From assembly GCF_017814915.1 (NCBI RefSeq), contig NZ_JAGIPZ010000001.1, forward strand, positions 327,892-391,891: a DNA stretch of 64,000 nucleotides. The letters run 5' to 3'. A program made the position numbers and the translations under genes. Positions 26,085-34,494 of this stretch are shown piece by piece (within the stretch, counting starts at the first letter, position 1; each line of letters opens with the position of its first letter). Under the pieces are notes generated by a model that saw nothing but the letters and a program-made list of their open reading frames with translations, was not told where the DNA came from and ran no database searches. This DNA is from Herbaspirillum sp. LeCh32-8 (GTDB taxonomy: Bacteria > Pseudomonadota > Gammaproteobacteria > Burkholderiales > Burkholderiaceae_D).

Positions 26085-26157
26085 TTTTGCCTGATCCTGC
26101 AATTGGGCCGCGTCGTTTTGCCTGATCCTGCATTTCTCTCGCGGCGCCCTGCAGGAT
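26085..26157 (+). promoter_or_regulatory. Candidate operator: two 17-bp direct repeats upstream of the alcohol dehydrogenase
   Basis: TTTTGCCTGATCCTGCA occurs identically at 26085-26101 and 26116-26132, 31 bp apart (about three helical turns). The half TGCAGGAT recurs inverted at 26150-26157. Same-face direct repeats are typical of AraC-family activators. The distance to the dehydrogenase ATG (26325) is about 190 bp. Regulator unknown. Confidence 0.5.
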
Positions 26158-26324
26158 GGTCGCGACAGGATTAACATAGCCGGGTTTTTCAGCGGCCGGC
26201 TCTTGCGGCGACGGCGCAATGTCGCTCCCGGGATCCCGGCGCTGAGAGCAAGAAAATCGGTCGTGCGCCCGCTACGAGCATGCGCACGGCCTCTGTCCCC
26301 CTCTCTTTCCGAAAGGATTTTCCC

Positions 26325-27377
26325 ATGCTGAAATCGCAAGGTTACGCTGCACAAAATGCAACTTCCCCATTGGCGCCGTTCAGCTTCGAGCGCCGCGAAG
26401 TCGGCGCGCACGACGTGCAGATGGACATCCTGTTCTGCGGCGTCTGCCACTCCGACCTGCACATGGCGCGCGACGAATGGAAGGGCACCGCGTTCCCGGT
26501 GGTGCCCGGCCATGAAATCGTCGGCCGCATCACCAAGGTCGGCGCGCACGTCACCAAGTTCAAGGTCGGCCAGATCGCCGGCGTGGGCTGCATGGTGGAC
26601 TCCTGCCAGACCTGCCCGAGCTGCGACGAAGGCCTCGAGCAGTACTGCGAAAACGGCTTCACCGGCACCTACAGCGCGCCCGACAAGGTCAGCGGCGGCT
26701 TCACCTACGGCGGTTACTCCAACAACATCGTGGTGAGCGAGAAGTTCGTGCTGTCGGTGTCCGACAAGCTGGACCCGGCAGGCGCCGCGCCGCTGCTGTG
26801 CGCCGGCATCACTACCTGGTCGCCGCTGCGTCACTGGAAGGTCGGTCCCGGCCACAAGGTCGGCATCGTCGGCCTGGGCGGCCTGGGTCACATGGGCGTC
26901 AAGCTGGCGCACGCCATGGGCGCGCACGTGGTGCTGTTCACCACCTCGCCTGACAAGAAGGAAGACGCGCTGCGCCTGGGCGCCGATGAAGTGGTGGTGT
27001 CCAAGGATGCGGACCAGATGGCCGCGCACGCCAACAGCTTCGACTTCATCCTGAACACCGTGGCCGCCCAGCACAACTTGGACGCGTTCATGGTGCTGCT
27101 GAAACGCGAAGGCACCATGACCCTGGTCGGCCTGCCCGAGCATCCGCACCCGTCGCCGTCGGTGGCCAACTTCATCTTCAAGCGTCGCAGCCTGGCCGGC
27201 TCGCTGATCGGCGGCATCCAGGAAACCCAGGAAATGCTGGACTTCTGCGCCGAGCACGGCATCCACTCCGACATCGAGATCATCAAGATCCAGGACATCA
27301 ACCAGGCTTACGAGCGCATGCTCAAGAGCGATGTGAAGTACCGTTTCGTGATCGACATGTCGTCGCTGGCCGCCTGA
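26325..27377 (+). CDS. Zinc-dependent NAD(P) alcohol dehydrogenase (YahK/CAD-type)
   Basis: 350-residue medium-chain dehydrogenase. Catalytic zinc ligands are in FCGVCHSDLHMARDEW and VPGHEIVGRI. The structural zinc site is CMVDSCQTCPSCDEGLEQYC (four Cys). The Rossmann motif is VGIVGLGGLGHMGVKLA. The closest characterised type is the cinnamyl-alcohol/aldehyde reductase group (E. coli YahK), which reduces aldehydes with NADPH. ATG at 26325 has AAAGGA upstream. Probably induced through the repeat operator upstream. Confidence 0.92.
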   Translation: MLKSQGYAAQNATSPLAPFSFERREVGAHDVQMDILFCGVCHSDLHMARDEWKGTAFPVVPGHEIVGRITKVGAHVTKFKVGQIAGVGCMVDSCQTCPSCDEGLEQYCENGFTGTYSAPDKVSGGFTYGGYSNNIVVSEKFVLSVSDKLDPAGAAPLLCAGITTWSPLRHWKVGPGHKVGIVGLGGLGHMGVKLAHAMGAHVVLFTTSPDKKEDALRLGADEVVVSKDADQMAAHANSFDFILNTVAAQHNLDAFMVLLKREGTMTLVGLPEHPHPSPSVANFIFKRRSLAGSLIGGIQETQEMLDFCAEHGIHSDIEIIKIQDINQAYERMLKSDVKYRFVIDMSSLAA

Positions 27378-27395
27378 GTCGTCGCGCCATGAAGG

Positions 27396-27434
27396 GCGGC
27401 CTGTTCTCCTGACGGAGGCAGGCCGCCTTTTTGC
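27396..27434 (+). terminator. Terminator after the alcohol dehydrogenase
   Basis: GGCGGCCTG / CAGGCCGCC stem followed by TTTTT, 18 bp after the stop codon. Confidence 0.85.
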
Positions 27435-27483
27435 TTTATCCTGTATCGGTTTCATCCCGATCCACCCCCAACCTGGCCCCTGC

Positions 27484-29979
27484 ATGTTCCAACACGCATT
27501 GCGCATGACCCGGCGCGACTGGCGCACCGGCGAACTTCGTTTCCTGCTGATCGCGCTGATTGTCGCGGTCGCGGCGCTGTCCTCGGTCAGCTTCTTCGTC
27601 GACCGCATGCGCGCCGGCATGACGCGCGATGCCCACCAGTTGCTGGGCGCCGACTTGCTGATCGCGGCCGACCAGCCGATGCCGCCGCAATGGCTGCAGC
27701 AGGCGCAGGCCGCCGGGTTGCAGCAGGCGCAGACGGTGGTGTTTCCCAGCATGGCGCAGGCCGGCGAGGGCGACGCCGCGCGTTCGGTGCTGTCGTCGAT
27801 CAAGGCGGTGACGCCGGGTTATCCGCTGCGCGGCCAAGTGAAGCTGCAGGACGGCGCCGGCGAGCGCGCAGCCCAGGGCATACCGCAGCCGGGCACGGTA
27901 TGGGTGGATCCGCAGATCCTGTCGGCGCTGAACGTGCGGGTGGGCGAGATGCTCAAGGTCGGCGACGCCGAGCTGCGCATCGCCCAGGTGATCTCGGTCG
28001 AGCCCGATCGCGGCAGCGCCTTCGTCAACTTCGCGCCGCGCGTGATGCTGGGCGAGGGCGACCTGGCCGCCACCCACCTGGTGCAGGTCGGCTCGCGCGT
28101 GACCTATCGCCTGCTGATCGCCGGCGCGGCCGCACCGGTCAAGGCCTTCCAGCAGCAGGTCGAAAAGCACATCGACGACAACAAGATGCGCGCCGTGCGT
28201 ATCGAGTCGTTGGAAAACGGTCGTCCCGAAATGCGCGCCACGCTGGACCGCGCTGAACAATTCCTGTCGCTGGTGGGCCTGCTGTCGGCCATGCTGGCGG
28301 CGCTGGCGGTGGCCATGGCGGCGCGTCGCTTCATGATGCGGCATCTGGACGCCTGTGCCATGCTGCGTTGTTTCGGCATGACGCAGAACCAGGTCACCGC
28401 GCTGTACCTGATCGAGTTCGTGCTGGTGGGCGTAGCGGCCAGCGTGGTGGGCATGGCGCTGGGCTATGCGGCACACTTCGCGCTGTTGCAGTGGCTGGGC
28501 AACTTCATGCCGACCGCGCTGCCGCCGCCCGGCTGGCAGCCGGCGCTGCAGGGCGTGGCTACCGGCCTGTTGCTGCTGGTGGGGTTCGCGCTGCCGCCCA
28601 TCCTGCAATTGCGCAACGTGCCGCATAACCGCGTGATCCGGCGCGAGCAGGGCGCGCCGCAGGCGCTGACGGTGCTGACCTACCTGCTGGGCACGGTGGT
28701 GTTTTCCGGCCTGCTGCTGTGGCAGGCGGGCGACCTCAAGCTGGGTTTGCTGACCATTGCCGGCTTCCTAGGCGGTTTCGCCCTGTTTGCGCTGGTGGCG
28801 TGGATGTGCCTGCGCGCCTTGCGTTCGCTGCGCGGCCTGTTCGACAGCCAGAGCTGGCGCTTCGCCATCGACGGCCTGCAGCGTCGTCCGGCGGCTGCCG
28901 TCATGCAGGTGGTGGCGCTGGGCCTGGGCCTGATGGCGCTGCTGTTGCTGACCGTGATCCGCGGCGACCTGGTCGGCGCCTGGCGCCAGGCCACGCCGCA
29001 GGACGCGCCCAACCGCTTCATCATCAACATCCAGCCGGACCAGCGCGAGGCGGTGGCGCAGGAGCTGACCCGGGGCGGCGTGGCCGGGGCCGAGCTGTAC
29101 CCGATGATCCGCGGCCGCCTGGTGCAGATCAACGGCCGCCAGATCAGCGCCGCCGACTATCAGGAAGACCGCGCCAAACGCCTGGTCGACCGCGAATTCA
29201 ATCTCTCCACCATGGCCGATATCCCGCCGGGCAACGGCATCGTCGCCGGCCGCTGGTACGACGACAGCAAGCCCGAAGCCTCGGTCGAGCGCGGCCTGGC
29301 GCAGGCGCTGGGCATCAAACTGGGCGACCGCCTGCAGTTCGACATCGCCGGCCAATTGGTGGACGTGCCGGTGACCAGCCTGCGCAAGCTGGAATGGGGC
29401 TCGCTGCGGGTCAACTTCTTCGTGATCATCAATCCCAAGGCCATGCGCGACACCCCGCAAAGCTGGATCACCGCGGTGCACCTGACGCCGCCGCAGGAAG
29501 GTTTGGGCAACACGCTCGCGCGCGACTTCCCCAACCTGACCGTGGTGGATATCGGCAGCGTGCTGCGCCAGATCCAGGACGTGGTGGGGCAGGTGATCTC
29601 GGCGGTGGAGTTCCTGTTCCTGTTCACGTTGTGCTCGGGTGTGCTGGTGCTGTACGCGGCGCTGGCCGGTTCGCAGGAAGAGCGGGTGCGCGAAGCCGGC
29701 TTGTTGCGCGCGCTGGGCGCCACGCGCGTGGAGCTCTCGCGTGCGCAGCGCATCGAGGTGCTGCTGGTGGGATCGGTGGCGGGCCTGCTGGCGGCCAGCG
29801 GCTCGGCTGCGATCGGCTGGGCGCTGGCGCACTATGTATTCAACTTCGACTGGACGCTGAGTCCGCTGGTGTGGCTGGCGGGCATGGCCCTGGGCGCGGC
29901 ATGCTCGGCCATCGGCGGCTGGGCCGGCCTGCGCCACGTGCTGGCGCGTCCGCCGCTGCAGACTCTGCGCGAAGTCTGA
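27484..29979 (+). CDS. ABC transporter permease of the YbbP/FtsX type
   Basis: 831 residues. The layout is TM1 (FLLIALIVAVAALSSVSFFV), a periplasmic MacB-like domain (about 45-255), a bundle of TMs (260-490), a second periplasmic domain (about 505-690) and a final FtsX domain with three TMs ending RHVLARPPLQTLREV. The FtsX signature EERVREAGLLRALGATRVEL is present. Related E. coli YbbP works with the ATPase YbbA near TesA; no ATPase gene is adjacent here. Likely moves lipids or peptides across or out of the inner membrane, but the substrate is unknown. Confidence 0.87.
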   Translation: MFQHALRMTRRDWRTGELRFLLIALIVAVAALSSVSFFVDRMRAGMTRDAHQLLGADLLIAADQPMPPQWLQQAQAAGLQQAQTVVFPSMAQAGEGDAARSVLSSIKAVTPGYPLRGQVKLQDGAGERAAQGIPQPGTVWVDPQILSALNVRVGEMLKVGDAELRIAQVISVEPDRGSAFVNFAPRVMLGEGDLAATHLVQVGSRVTYRLLIAGAAAPVKAFQQQVEKHIDDNKMRAVRIESLENGRPEMRATLDRAEQFLSLVGLLSAMLAALAVAMAARRFMMRHLDACAMLRCFGMTQNQVTALYLIEFVLVGVAASVVGMALGYAAHFALLQWLGNFMPTALPPPGWQPALQGVATGLLLLVGFALPPILQLRNVPHNRVIRREQGAPQALTVLTYLLGTVVFSGLLLWQAGDLKLGLLTIAGFLGGFALFALVAWMCLRALRSLRGLFDSQSWRFAIDGLQRRPAAAVMQVVALGLGLMALLLLTVIRGDLVGAWRQATPQDAPNRFIINIQPDQREAVAQELTRGGVAGAELYPMIRGRLVQINGRQISAADYQEDRAKRLVDREFNLSTMADIPPGNGIVAGRWYDDSKPEASVERGLAQALGIKLGDRLQFDIAGQLVDVPVTSLRKLEWGSLRVNFFVIINPKAMRDTPQSWITAVHLTPPQEGLGNTLARDFPNLTVVDIGSVLRQIQDVVGQVISAVEFLFLFTLCSGVLVLYAALAGSQEERVREAGLLRALGATRVELSRAQRIEVLLVGSVAGLLAASGSAAIGWALAHYVFNFDWTLSPLVWLAGMALGAACSAIGGWAGLRHVLARPPLQTLREV

Positions 29980-30070
29980 TCCGATCCAGATCAAACCAGC
30001 CGCAAATAGCCGCCGGGCCGGTTGGCGCCGTCCGGCGGCGGCCCGGCCGCTGCGGTATCATGGCGTCCTT

Positions 30071-30472
30071 ATGCAAATCGAAGACCCCAACGCACCGACC
30101 ACCTTCGACCTCATCGGCGGCGCAGAGAAGCTGCGCGAGATGGTCGACCGTTTCTACGACCTGATGGATCTGGAGCCGGAGTTCGCCGGCATCCGCGCCA
30201 TGCATCCGCCGTCGCTGGACGGTTCGCGCGAGAAGACCTACATGTTCCTCTCCGGCTGGACCGGCGGGCCCAACCTGTACATCGAGCAATACGGCCATCC
30301 GCGCCTGCGCATGCGCCACCTGCCGTTCCCCATTGGCGTGTCCGAGCGCGACCAGTGGCTGCGCTGCATGACGTGGGCAATGCAGGACGTCGGCCTGTCC
30401 GACGAGCTGATGAAGCGCCTCCTGACGGCGCTCTACCAGACTGCCGACTGGATGCGCAACAAGGCCGAGTAA
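30071..30472 (+). CDS. Group II truncated haemoglobin (TrHbO type)
   Basis: 133 residues. Starts LIGGAEKLREMVDRFYDLMD with the B10 Tyr (Y29). The heme pocket YGHPRLRMRHLPFPI carries the proximal His (H83), and the G helix has the group II Trp in RDQWLRCMTWAM. Such globins bind O2 and are linked to NO or peroxide detoxification. Cytoplasmic, no signal peptide. It lies between the FtsX-type permease and rmuC on the same strand, with gaps of about 90-100 bp. Confidence 0.92.
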   Translation: MQIEDPNAPTTFDLIGGAEKLREMVDRFYDLMDLEPEFAGIRAMHPPSLDGSREKTYMFLSGWTGGPNLYIEQYGHPRLRMRHLPFPIGVSERDQWLRCMTWAMQDVGLSDELMKRLLTALYQTADWMRNKAE

Positions 30473-30574
30473 GCACGCGCAGGCTTGCGCCGCGCGCCGC
30501 AATCGCGCACCATTGCATATCCCTTTTCACTGGCCTGTCCGGCACACCGGGCGGGCCGCTTTTCTTTTGTGCCC

Positions 30575-32050
30575 ATGACATCATTCGAACTGATCATCGC
30601 CGCCCTGGTTGCGGTCGGCATCGTGCTGCAAATCCTGGTGCTGCTGCGCTCGGGCCGGCACGACGAGCGCGGCGTCGAGGCCGCGCTGCAGCAACTGAAG
30701 TCGGACCTGCAACGCCACCAGCAAGACACCGGCGAGCGCATCGAGCGCGAGCTGCGCAACCAGGTGCAGGCCAGCGCGCAAAACACGCGCCAGGAGCTGG
30801 GCGGCAACTTCGCCCAGCTGCAGCAGACGCTGGCGACCCAGATGTCCAGCGTGGCCACGCTGCAGAACAACCAGATCGACGGCTTCGCCCAGCAGCTGGT
30901 GAAGTTGAATGAAACCAATGCCCTGCAACTGGACGGGATGCGCCAGTCGATCACGCTGCAGGCCCAGGTCAGCCGCGAGGAGCAGGCGGTATCGCTCAAG
31001 CGCTTCGGCGACACGCTCAACCAGCAGCTCTCGGCGTTGACCGAATCCAACGCCCAGCGCATGGCCGAAGTGCGCGCCACGCTGGAGGCCAAGATCAAGG
31101 ATCTGCAGAACGACAACGCGCAAAAGCTGGAAGAGATGCGCAAGACCGTGGACGAGAAGCTGCACGCCACGCTGGAGCAGCGCCTGGGCGAGTCCTTCAA
31201 GCTGGTTTCGGACCGCCTGGACAAGGTGCACCAGGGCCTGGGCGAGATGCAGCAGCTGGCCACCGGCGTGGGCGACCTTAAGCGCGTGCTGACCAACGTC
31301 AAGACCCGCGGCACCTGGGGCGAAGTACAGCTGGAAATCCTCTTGGAGCAGATGCTGACGCCCGACCAGTACGCCAAGAACGTCGAGACCGTACCGGCCA
31401 GCGGCGAGCGCGTGGAGTTCGCGATTCGTCTGCCCGGCGCCAAAGACGACGGCGCCCAGGTGTGGATGCCGATCGACGCCAAGTTCCCCAAGGAGCAATA
31501 CGAGCGCCTGGTGGACGCCGCCGAACGCGCCGATGCCGACGGCGTGGCAACCGCTGGCAAGGAGCTGGAGCGCGCGGTGCGCAACGAGGCCAAGACCATC
31601 GCCGAGAAATACCTGTCGCCGCCGCTGACGACCGACTTCGCGATCCTGTTCCTGCCGACCGAGGGGTTGTACGCGGAAGTGATGCGCCGCCCGGGTCTCT
31701 CGGACGATCTGCAGCGCACTTACCGGGTCACCATCGCCGGCCCCTCGACCTTGTCGGCGTTGCTGAACAGCCTGCAGATGGGCTTCCGCACGCTGGCGCT
31801 GGAGAAGCGTTCGTCGGAGGTGTGGCAGGTGCTGGGCGCGGTGAAGACCGAGTTCACCAAGTTCGGCGACGTGCTGTCGTCGACCAAGGCCGCGCTGGAG
31901 CGTGTGGCCAAGAACATCGACCAGGCCGAGACCCGCACGCGGCAGATGTCGCGCAAGCTGAAGTCGGTGGAGGCGCTGCCGTCGGAGAATGCGCAGAAAC
32001 TGCTGGGGACGGGGGAGCTTGATCTGGGGGATGATGCGGAGGGCGTTTGA
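30575..32050 (+). CDS. rmuC: DNA recombination protein RmuC
   Basis: 491 residues. An N-terminal membrane segment (ELIIAALVAVGIVLQILVLL) is followed by a long coiled coil (about 45-200) and the RmuC nuclease-like domain (about 215-450), with RGTWGEVQLEILLEQMLTPD, MPIDAKFPKEQYERLVDAAE and FLPTEGLYAEVMRRPGL. In E. coli RmuC limits inversions between short inverted repeats. The ATG at 30575 starts the hydrophobic anchor; a longer frame has no ribosome site. The stop codon lies inside the first copy of a repeat element that follows directly. Confidence 0.92.
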   Translation: MTSFELIIAALVAVGIVLQILVLLRSGRHDERGVEAALQQLKSDLQRHQQDTGERIERELRNQVQASAQNTRQELGGNFAQLQQTLATQMSSVATLQNNQIDGFAQQLVKLNETNALQLDGMRQSITLQAQVSREEQAVSLKRFGDTLNQQLSALTESNAQRMAEVRATLEAKIKDLQNDNAQKLEEMRKTVDEKLHATLEQRLGESFKLVSDRLDKVHQGLGEMQQLATGVGDLKRVLTNVKTRGTWGEVQLEILLEQMLTPDQYAKNVETVPASGERVEFAIRLPGAKDDGAQVWMPIDAKFPKEQYERLVDAAERADADGVATAGKELERAVRNEAKTIAEKYLSPPLTTDFAILFLPTEGLYAEVMRRPGLSDDLQRTYRVTIAGPSTLSALLNSLQMGFRTLALEKRSSEVWQVLGAVKTEFTKFGDVLSSTKAALERVAKNIDQAETRTRQMSRKLKSVEALPSENAQKLLGTGELDLGDDAEGV

Positions 32051-32160
32051 CGACGCTGGGTTCCTGCTACGCAGGAACGACACTAAGAGGCGGATTGCGC
32101 CTTCACCCGTTCAAACTATCTCACTACGTCGTCCCTGCAAAAGGAGGGAGCCAGTGGCGT
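32050..32160. repeat. REPIN-like inverted-repeat element, copy 1
   Basis: Left end ACGACGCTGGGTTCCTGC with hairpin TTCCTGC..GCAGGAA; right end decayed (CCCTGCAAAAGGAGGGAGCC). The two ends are inverted copies of one about 34-bp sequence. First of three copies at about 136-bp period. Confidence 0.8.
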
Positions 32161-32184
32161 TTGTCATGCCTCGACGGTCGTTGC

Positions 32185-32297
32185 ACGACGCTGGGTGCCT
32201 GCTTTCGCAGGAACGCCTCTAAGAGGCGGATTGCGCCTTCACCCGTTCAAACTATCTCACTGCGTCGTCCCTGCAAAAGGAGGGAGCCAGTGTCGTT
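32185..32297. repeat. REPIN-like inverted-repeat element, copy 2
   Basis: Same unit as copy 1, separated by a 24-bp linker (TGTCATGCCTCGACGGTCGT...). The internal part (AAGAGGCGGATTGCGCCTTC) is identical to copies 1 and 3, so the array arose by tandem duplication after insertion. Confidence 0.8.
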
Positions 32298-32320
32298 TGT
32301 CATGCCTCGACGTTCGTTGC

Positions 32321-32433
32321 ACGACGCTGGGCTCCTGCTTTCGCAGGAACGACTCTAAGAGGCGGATTGCGCCTTCACCCGTTCAAACTATTTCACTACG
32401 TCGTCCCTGCGAAAGCAGGGACCCAGTGTCGTT
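32321..32433. repeat. REPIN-like inverted-repeat element, copy 3
   Basis: Best preserved of the three: left ACGACGCTGGGCTCCTGC and right GCAGGGACCCAGTGTCGTT are inverted partners, each containing a short GCAGG/CCTGC hairpin around TTTCGC/GCGAAA. Ends about 95 bp before the moeA stop. The remaining gap to moeA holds a small hairpin (TCCCGCCATCGCCGGGA) and nothing else visible. Confidence 0.82.
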
Positions 32434-32529
32434 CGGGCGCGTCTTCGGTCGTTCAGAGGCGATCAATCCCGCCATCGCCGGGATGAACGTCTTGCACCGT
32501 CAACGTCAGGCAATCCCTGCCGGGCGGCA

Positions 32530-33843
32530 TCAGATCAAGCCATCGAAGATCACGATGGACACTTCCTCGCCCGCCGCGACATCCCCACGTTCATGTTCCA
32601 GCTCGATGATGCAATTGGCGTCCGACATCGAGCGCAGGATGCCCGATCCTTGCGTGCCAGTCAGGCGCACGGTCCATGCGCCGGTGTCGTCGGGCGCGAG
32701 GATGCCGCGCTGGTATTCGGTGCGGCCGGCCTTCTTGCGGATGGTCGCAGCGGTCTTCACGCGTACGCGCGGCAGCGGCTTGGGTTCGGCGCCGGCCAGG
32801 TGCAGCAGGGCGTCGCGCACGAAGAAGGAAAAGCTCACGGTGACTGCCACCGGGTTGCCCGGCAGACCGAACAGGTAGGCGTCGCGGCCCTTGGATCGGA
32901 TGCGGCCGAAGGCCAGCGGGCGGCCGGGGCGCATGGCGATTTTCCAGAACATCATGTCGCCCAGGCTGGCCATGATCTGCTTGGTATAGTCGGCCGCGCC
33001 GACCGACACGCCGCCGGAGGTGATGACCGCGTCGGCCTCTTCGCAGGCGCTGCGGAAGGCCGCTTCCAGCGCTGCCGGGTCGTCGCCGACCACACCCATG
33101 TCGATCACGTCGCAACCCAGGCGGGTCAGCATGCCGTGCAGCGTGTAACGGTTGGAATCGTAGACGCAGCCGGGATCGAGCGCCTCGCCCACCGAGCGCA
33201 GCTCGTCGCCGGTGGAGAAGAAGGCCACGCGCAGGCGGCGCTGTACCGCGACTTCCGGAATGCCGAGCGAGGCCAGCAAGCCGATGTCGGAGGGGCGCAG
33301 GCGACGCCCGCGCGGCAGCGCCACGCTGCCCATGGCCAGGTCTTCGCCGCGCAGGCGGCGGTTGTCGCCGGGGCGCACGCGGCCGGCGGGCAGGGTGACG
33401 GCGTGTTCGCCGGCATCTGTCGTCAGCTCTTGCGGGATCACGGTGTCGCAGCCCGCAGGCATGGGCGCGCCGGTCATGATGCGTACGCACTGGCCGGGCT
33501 GCACCTCGCCGTCGAAGCGGGCGCCGGCGTGTACCGAGCCGACTACCTTGAGCGTGACCGCAGCGCCGGCGGCGACATCCGTGCCGCGCAGCGCGTAGCC
33601 GTCCATGGCCGAGTTGTCGTGCGCCGGCACGTCGATGCGCGAGATGATGTCCTGCGCCAGCACGCGCGACAGCGCGCTGCGGATGGCGACCTTTTCGATC
33701 GCCGCGATGGGCTGGATGAATTCGCGGATCGCGGCTTGCGCCTGCGTCACCGTCATGGCGTTGGGATCATAGCCGCTGATGCAGCTGACGATGTCGTTCA
33801 GGGAGGGCGTCGATGTCGGGGCGGGTGGGACGGTGTGGGTCAT
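32530..33843 (-). CDS. moeA: Molybdopterin molybdenumtransferase MoeA
   Basis: 437 residues. MoeA inserts molybdate into adenylated molybdopterin made by MogA. Domains in order: the start with VSCISGYDPNAMTVTQAQAA, DVPAHDNSAMDGYALRGTDV (substrate loop), MTGAPMPAGCDTVIPQE, the MogA-like domain with FFSTGDELRS..YDSNRYTLHG and ITSGGVSVGAADYTK, then MRPGRPLAFGRI and GLPGNPVAVTVSF, and the C-terminal beta domain. The ATG at 33843 overlaps the mobA stop by 4 bases. Last gene of moaA-mobA-moeA; it faces rmuC across the repeat array. Confidence 0.96.
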   Translation of the reverse strand: MTHTVPPAPTSTPSLNDIVSCISGYDPNAMTVTQAQAAIREFIQPIAAIEKVAIRSALSRVLAQDIISRIDVPAHDNSAMDGYALRGTDVAAGAAVTLKVVGSVHAGARFDGEVQPGQCVRIMTGAPMPAGCDTVIPQELTTDAGEHAVTLPAGRVRPGDNRRLRGEDLAMGSVALPRGRRLRPSDIGLLASLGIPEVAVQRRLRVAFFSTGDELRSVGEALDPGCVYDSNRYTLHGMLTRLGCDVIDMGVVGDDPAALEAAFRSACEEADAVITSGGVSVGAADYTKQIMASLGDMMFWKIAMRPGRPLAFGRIRSKGRDAYLFGLPGNPVAVTVSFSFFVRDALLHLAGAEPKPLPRVRVKTAATIRKKAGRTEYQRGILAPDDTGAWTVRLTGTQGSGILRSMSDANCIIELEHERGDVAAGEEVSIVIFDGLI

Positions 33844-34463
33844 TGTTCTTGCTCGAGCTGCTGCAGTTCCAGCCCGGTGTTGATGTTGCGGAAAGCATGC
33901 TCGTCGGGGAAATCGACCTCCACGCAATTGAGGCTGGCGAACCAGAGTCCCATCTTGCGCTCGCCGGCGGCGAGGAAGGCGTCCAACGAGGCTTGCGCCG
34001 ATTTGCGCAGCAGCGAGCATACCGGATGGCGCTGCTTCTTGTCTGCTTTGCCGGTGACGGCGAAGGCGGCGTCGGCGCCGGAGGCGACCAGCTCGTCGGC
34101 CAGGCGCGCCACCAGGTCATAGGGAATCAGCGGCGAGTCGCAGGGCGCGCTCGCCAGGAAGGGGGTGCCGCAATGCGCGAGACCCGCTTGCAGGCCAGCC
34201 AGCGGACCGGGAAAGTCGGGCGAAAGGTCATGCCAGATCGGATAGCCGAAGGCGGCGTAGCGCAGCTGCGAGCGGTTGGCGTTGATCGCCAGCGTGCACA
34301 CTTGCGGCGCCAGTCGCTCCAGCACGTGCTGCGCCAGCGGCTTGCCGTGCAGCTCCTGCAGGCCTTTGTCAACGCCGCCCATACGCGTGCCGCGCCCGCC
34401 GGCCAGGACGAGGCCGGTGATGTGGCTGGCGGCGATGGCGCCGATGGTGAGTGGAGCGGACAT
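33840..34463 (-). CDS. mobA: Molybdenum cofactor guanylyltransferase MobA
   Basis: 207 residues. MobA attaches GMP to molybdopterin, giving the MGD form used by DMSO-reductase-type enzymes. The nucleotide-binding start is ITGLVLAGGRGTRMGGVDKG, with the catalytic Lys just after (LQELHGKPLAQHVLERL), and further motifs ANRSQLRYAAFG, DFPGPLAGLQAGL and PCDSPLIPYDLVARL. Start at 34463 by family; 31 bp after the moaA stop. Its stop overlaps the moeA start. Confidence 0.95.
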   Translation of the reverse strand: MSAPLTIGAIAASHITGLVLAGGRGTRMGGVDKGLQELHGKPLAQHVLERLAPQVCTLAINANRSQLRYAAFGYPIWHDLSPDFPGPLAGLQAGLAHCGTPFLASAPCDSPLIPYDLVARLADELVASGADAAFAVTGKADKKQRHPVCSLLRKSAQASLDAFLAAGERKMGLWFASLNCVEVDFPDEHAFRNINTGLELQQLEQEQ

Positions 34464-34494
34464 GGGACTTGCCTGTGAGGGCGGCCGGCGTCGC

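Noticed and set aside
32050..32433. Tandem array considered as CRISPR
   Set aside because: Repeat units are over 110 bp, the linkers are themselves repeated rather than unique, and there are no cas genes.
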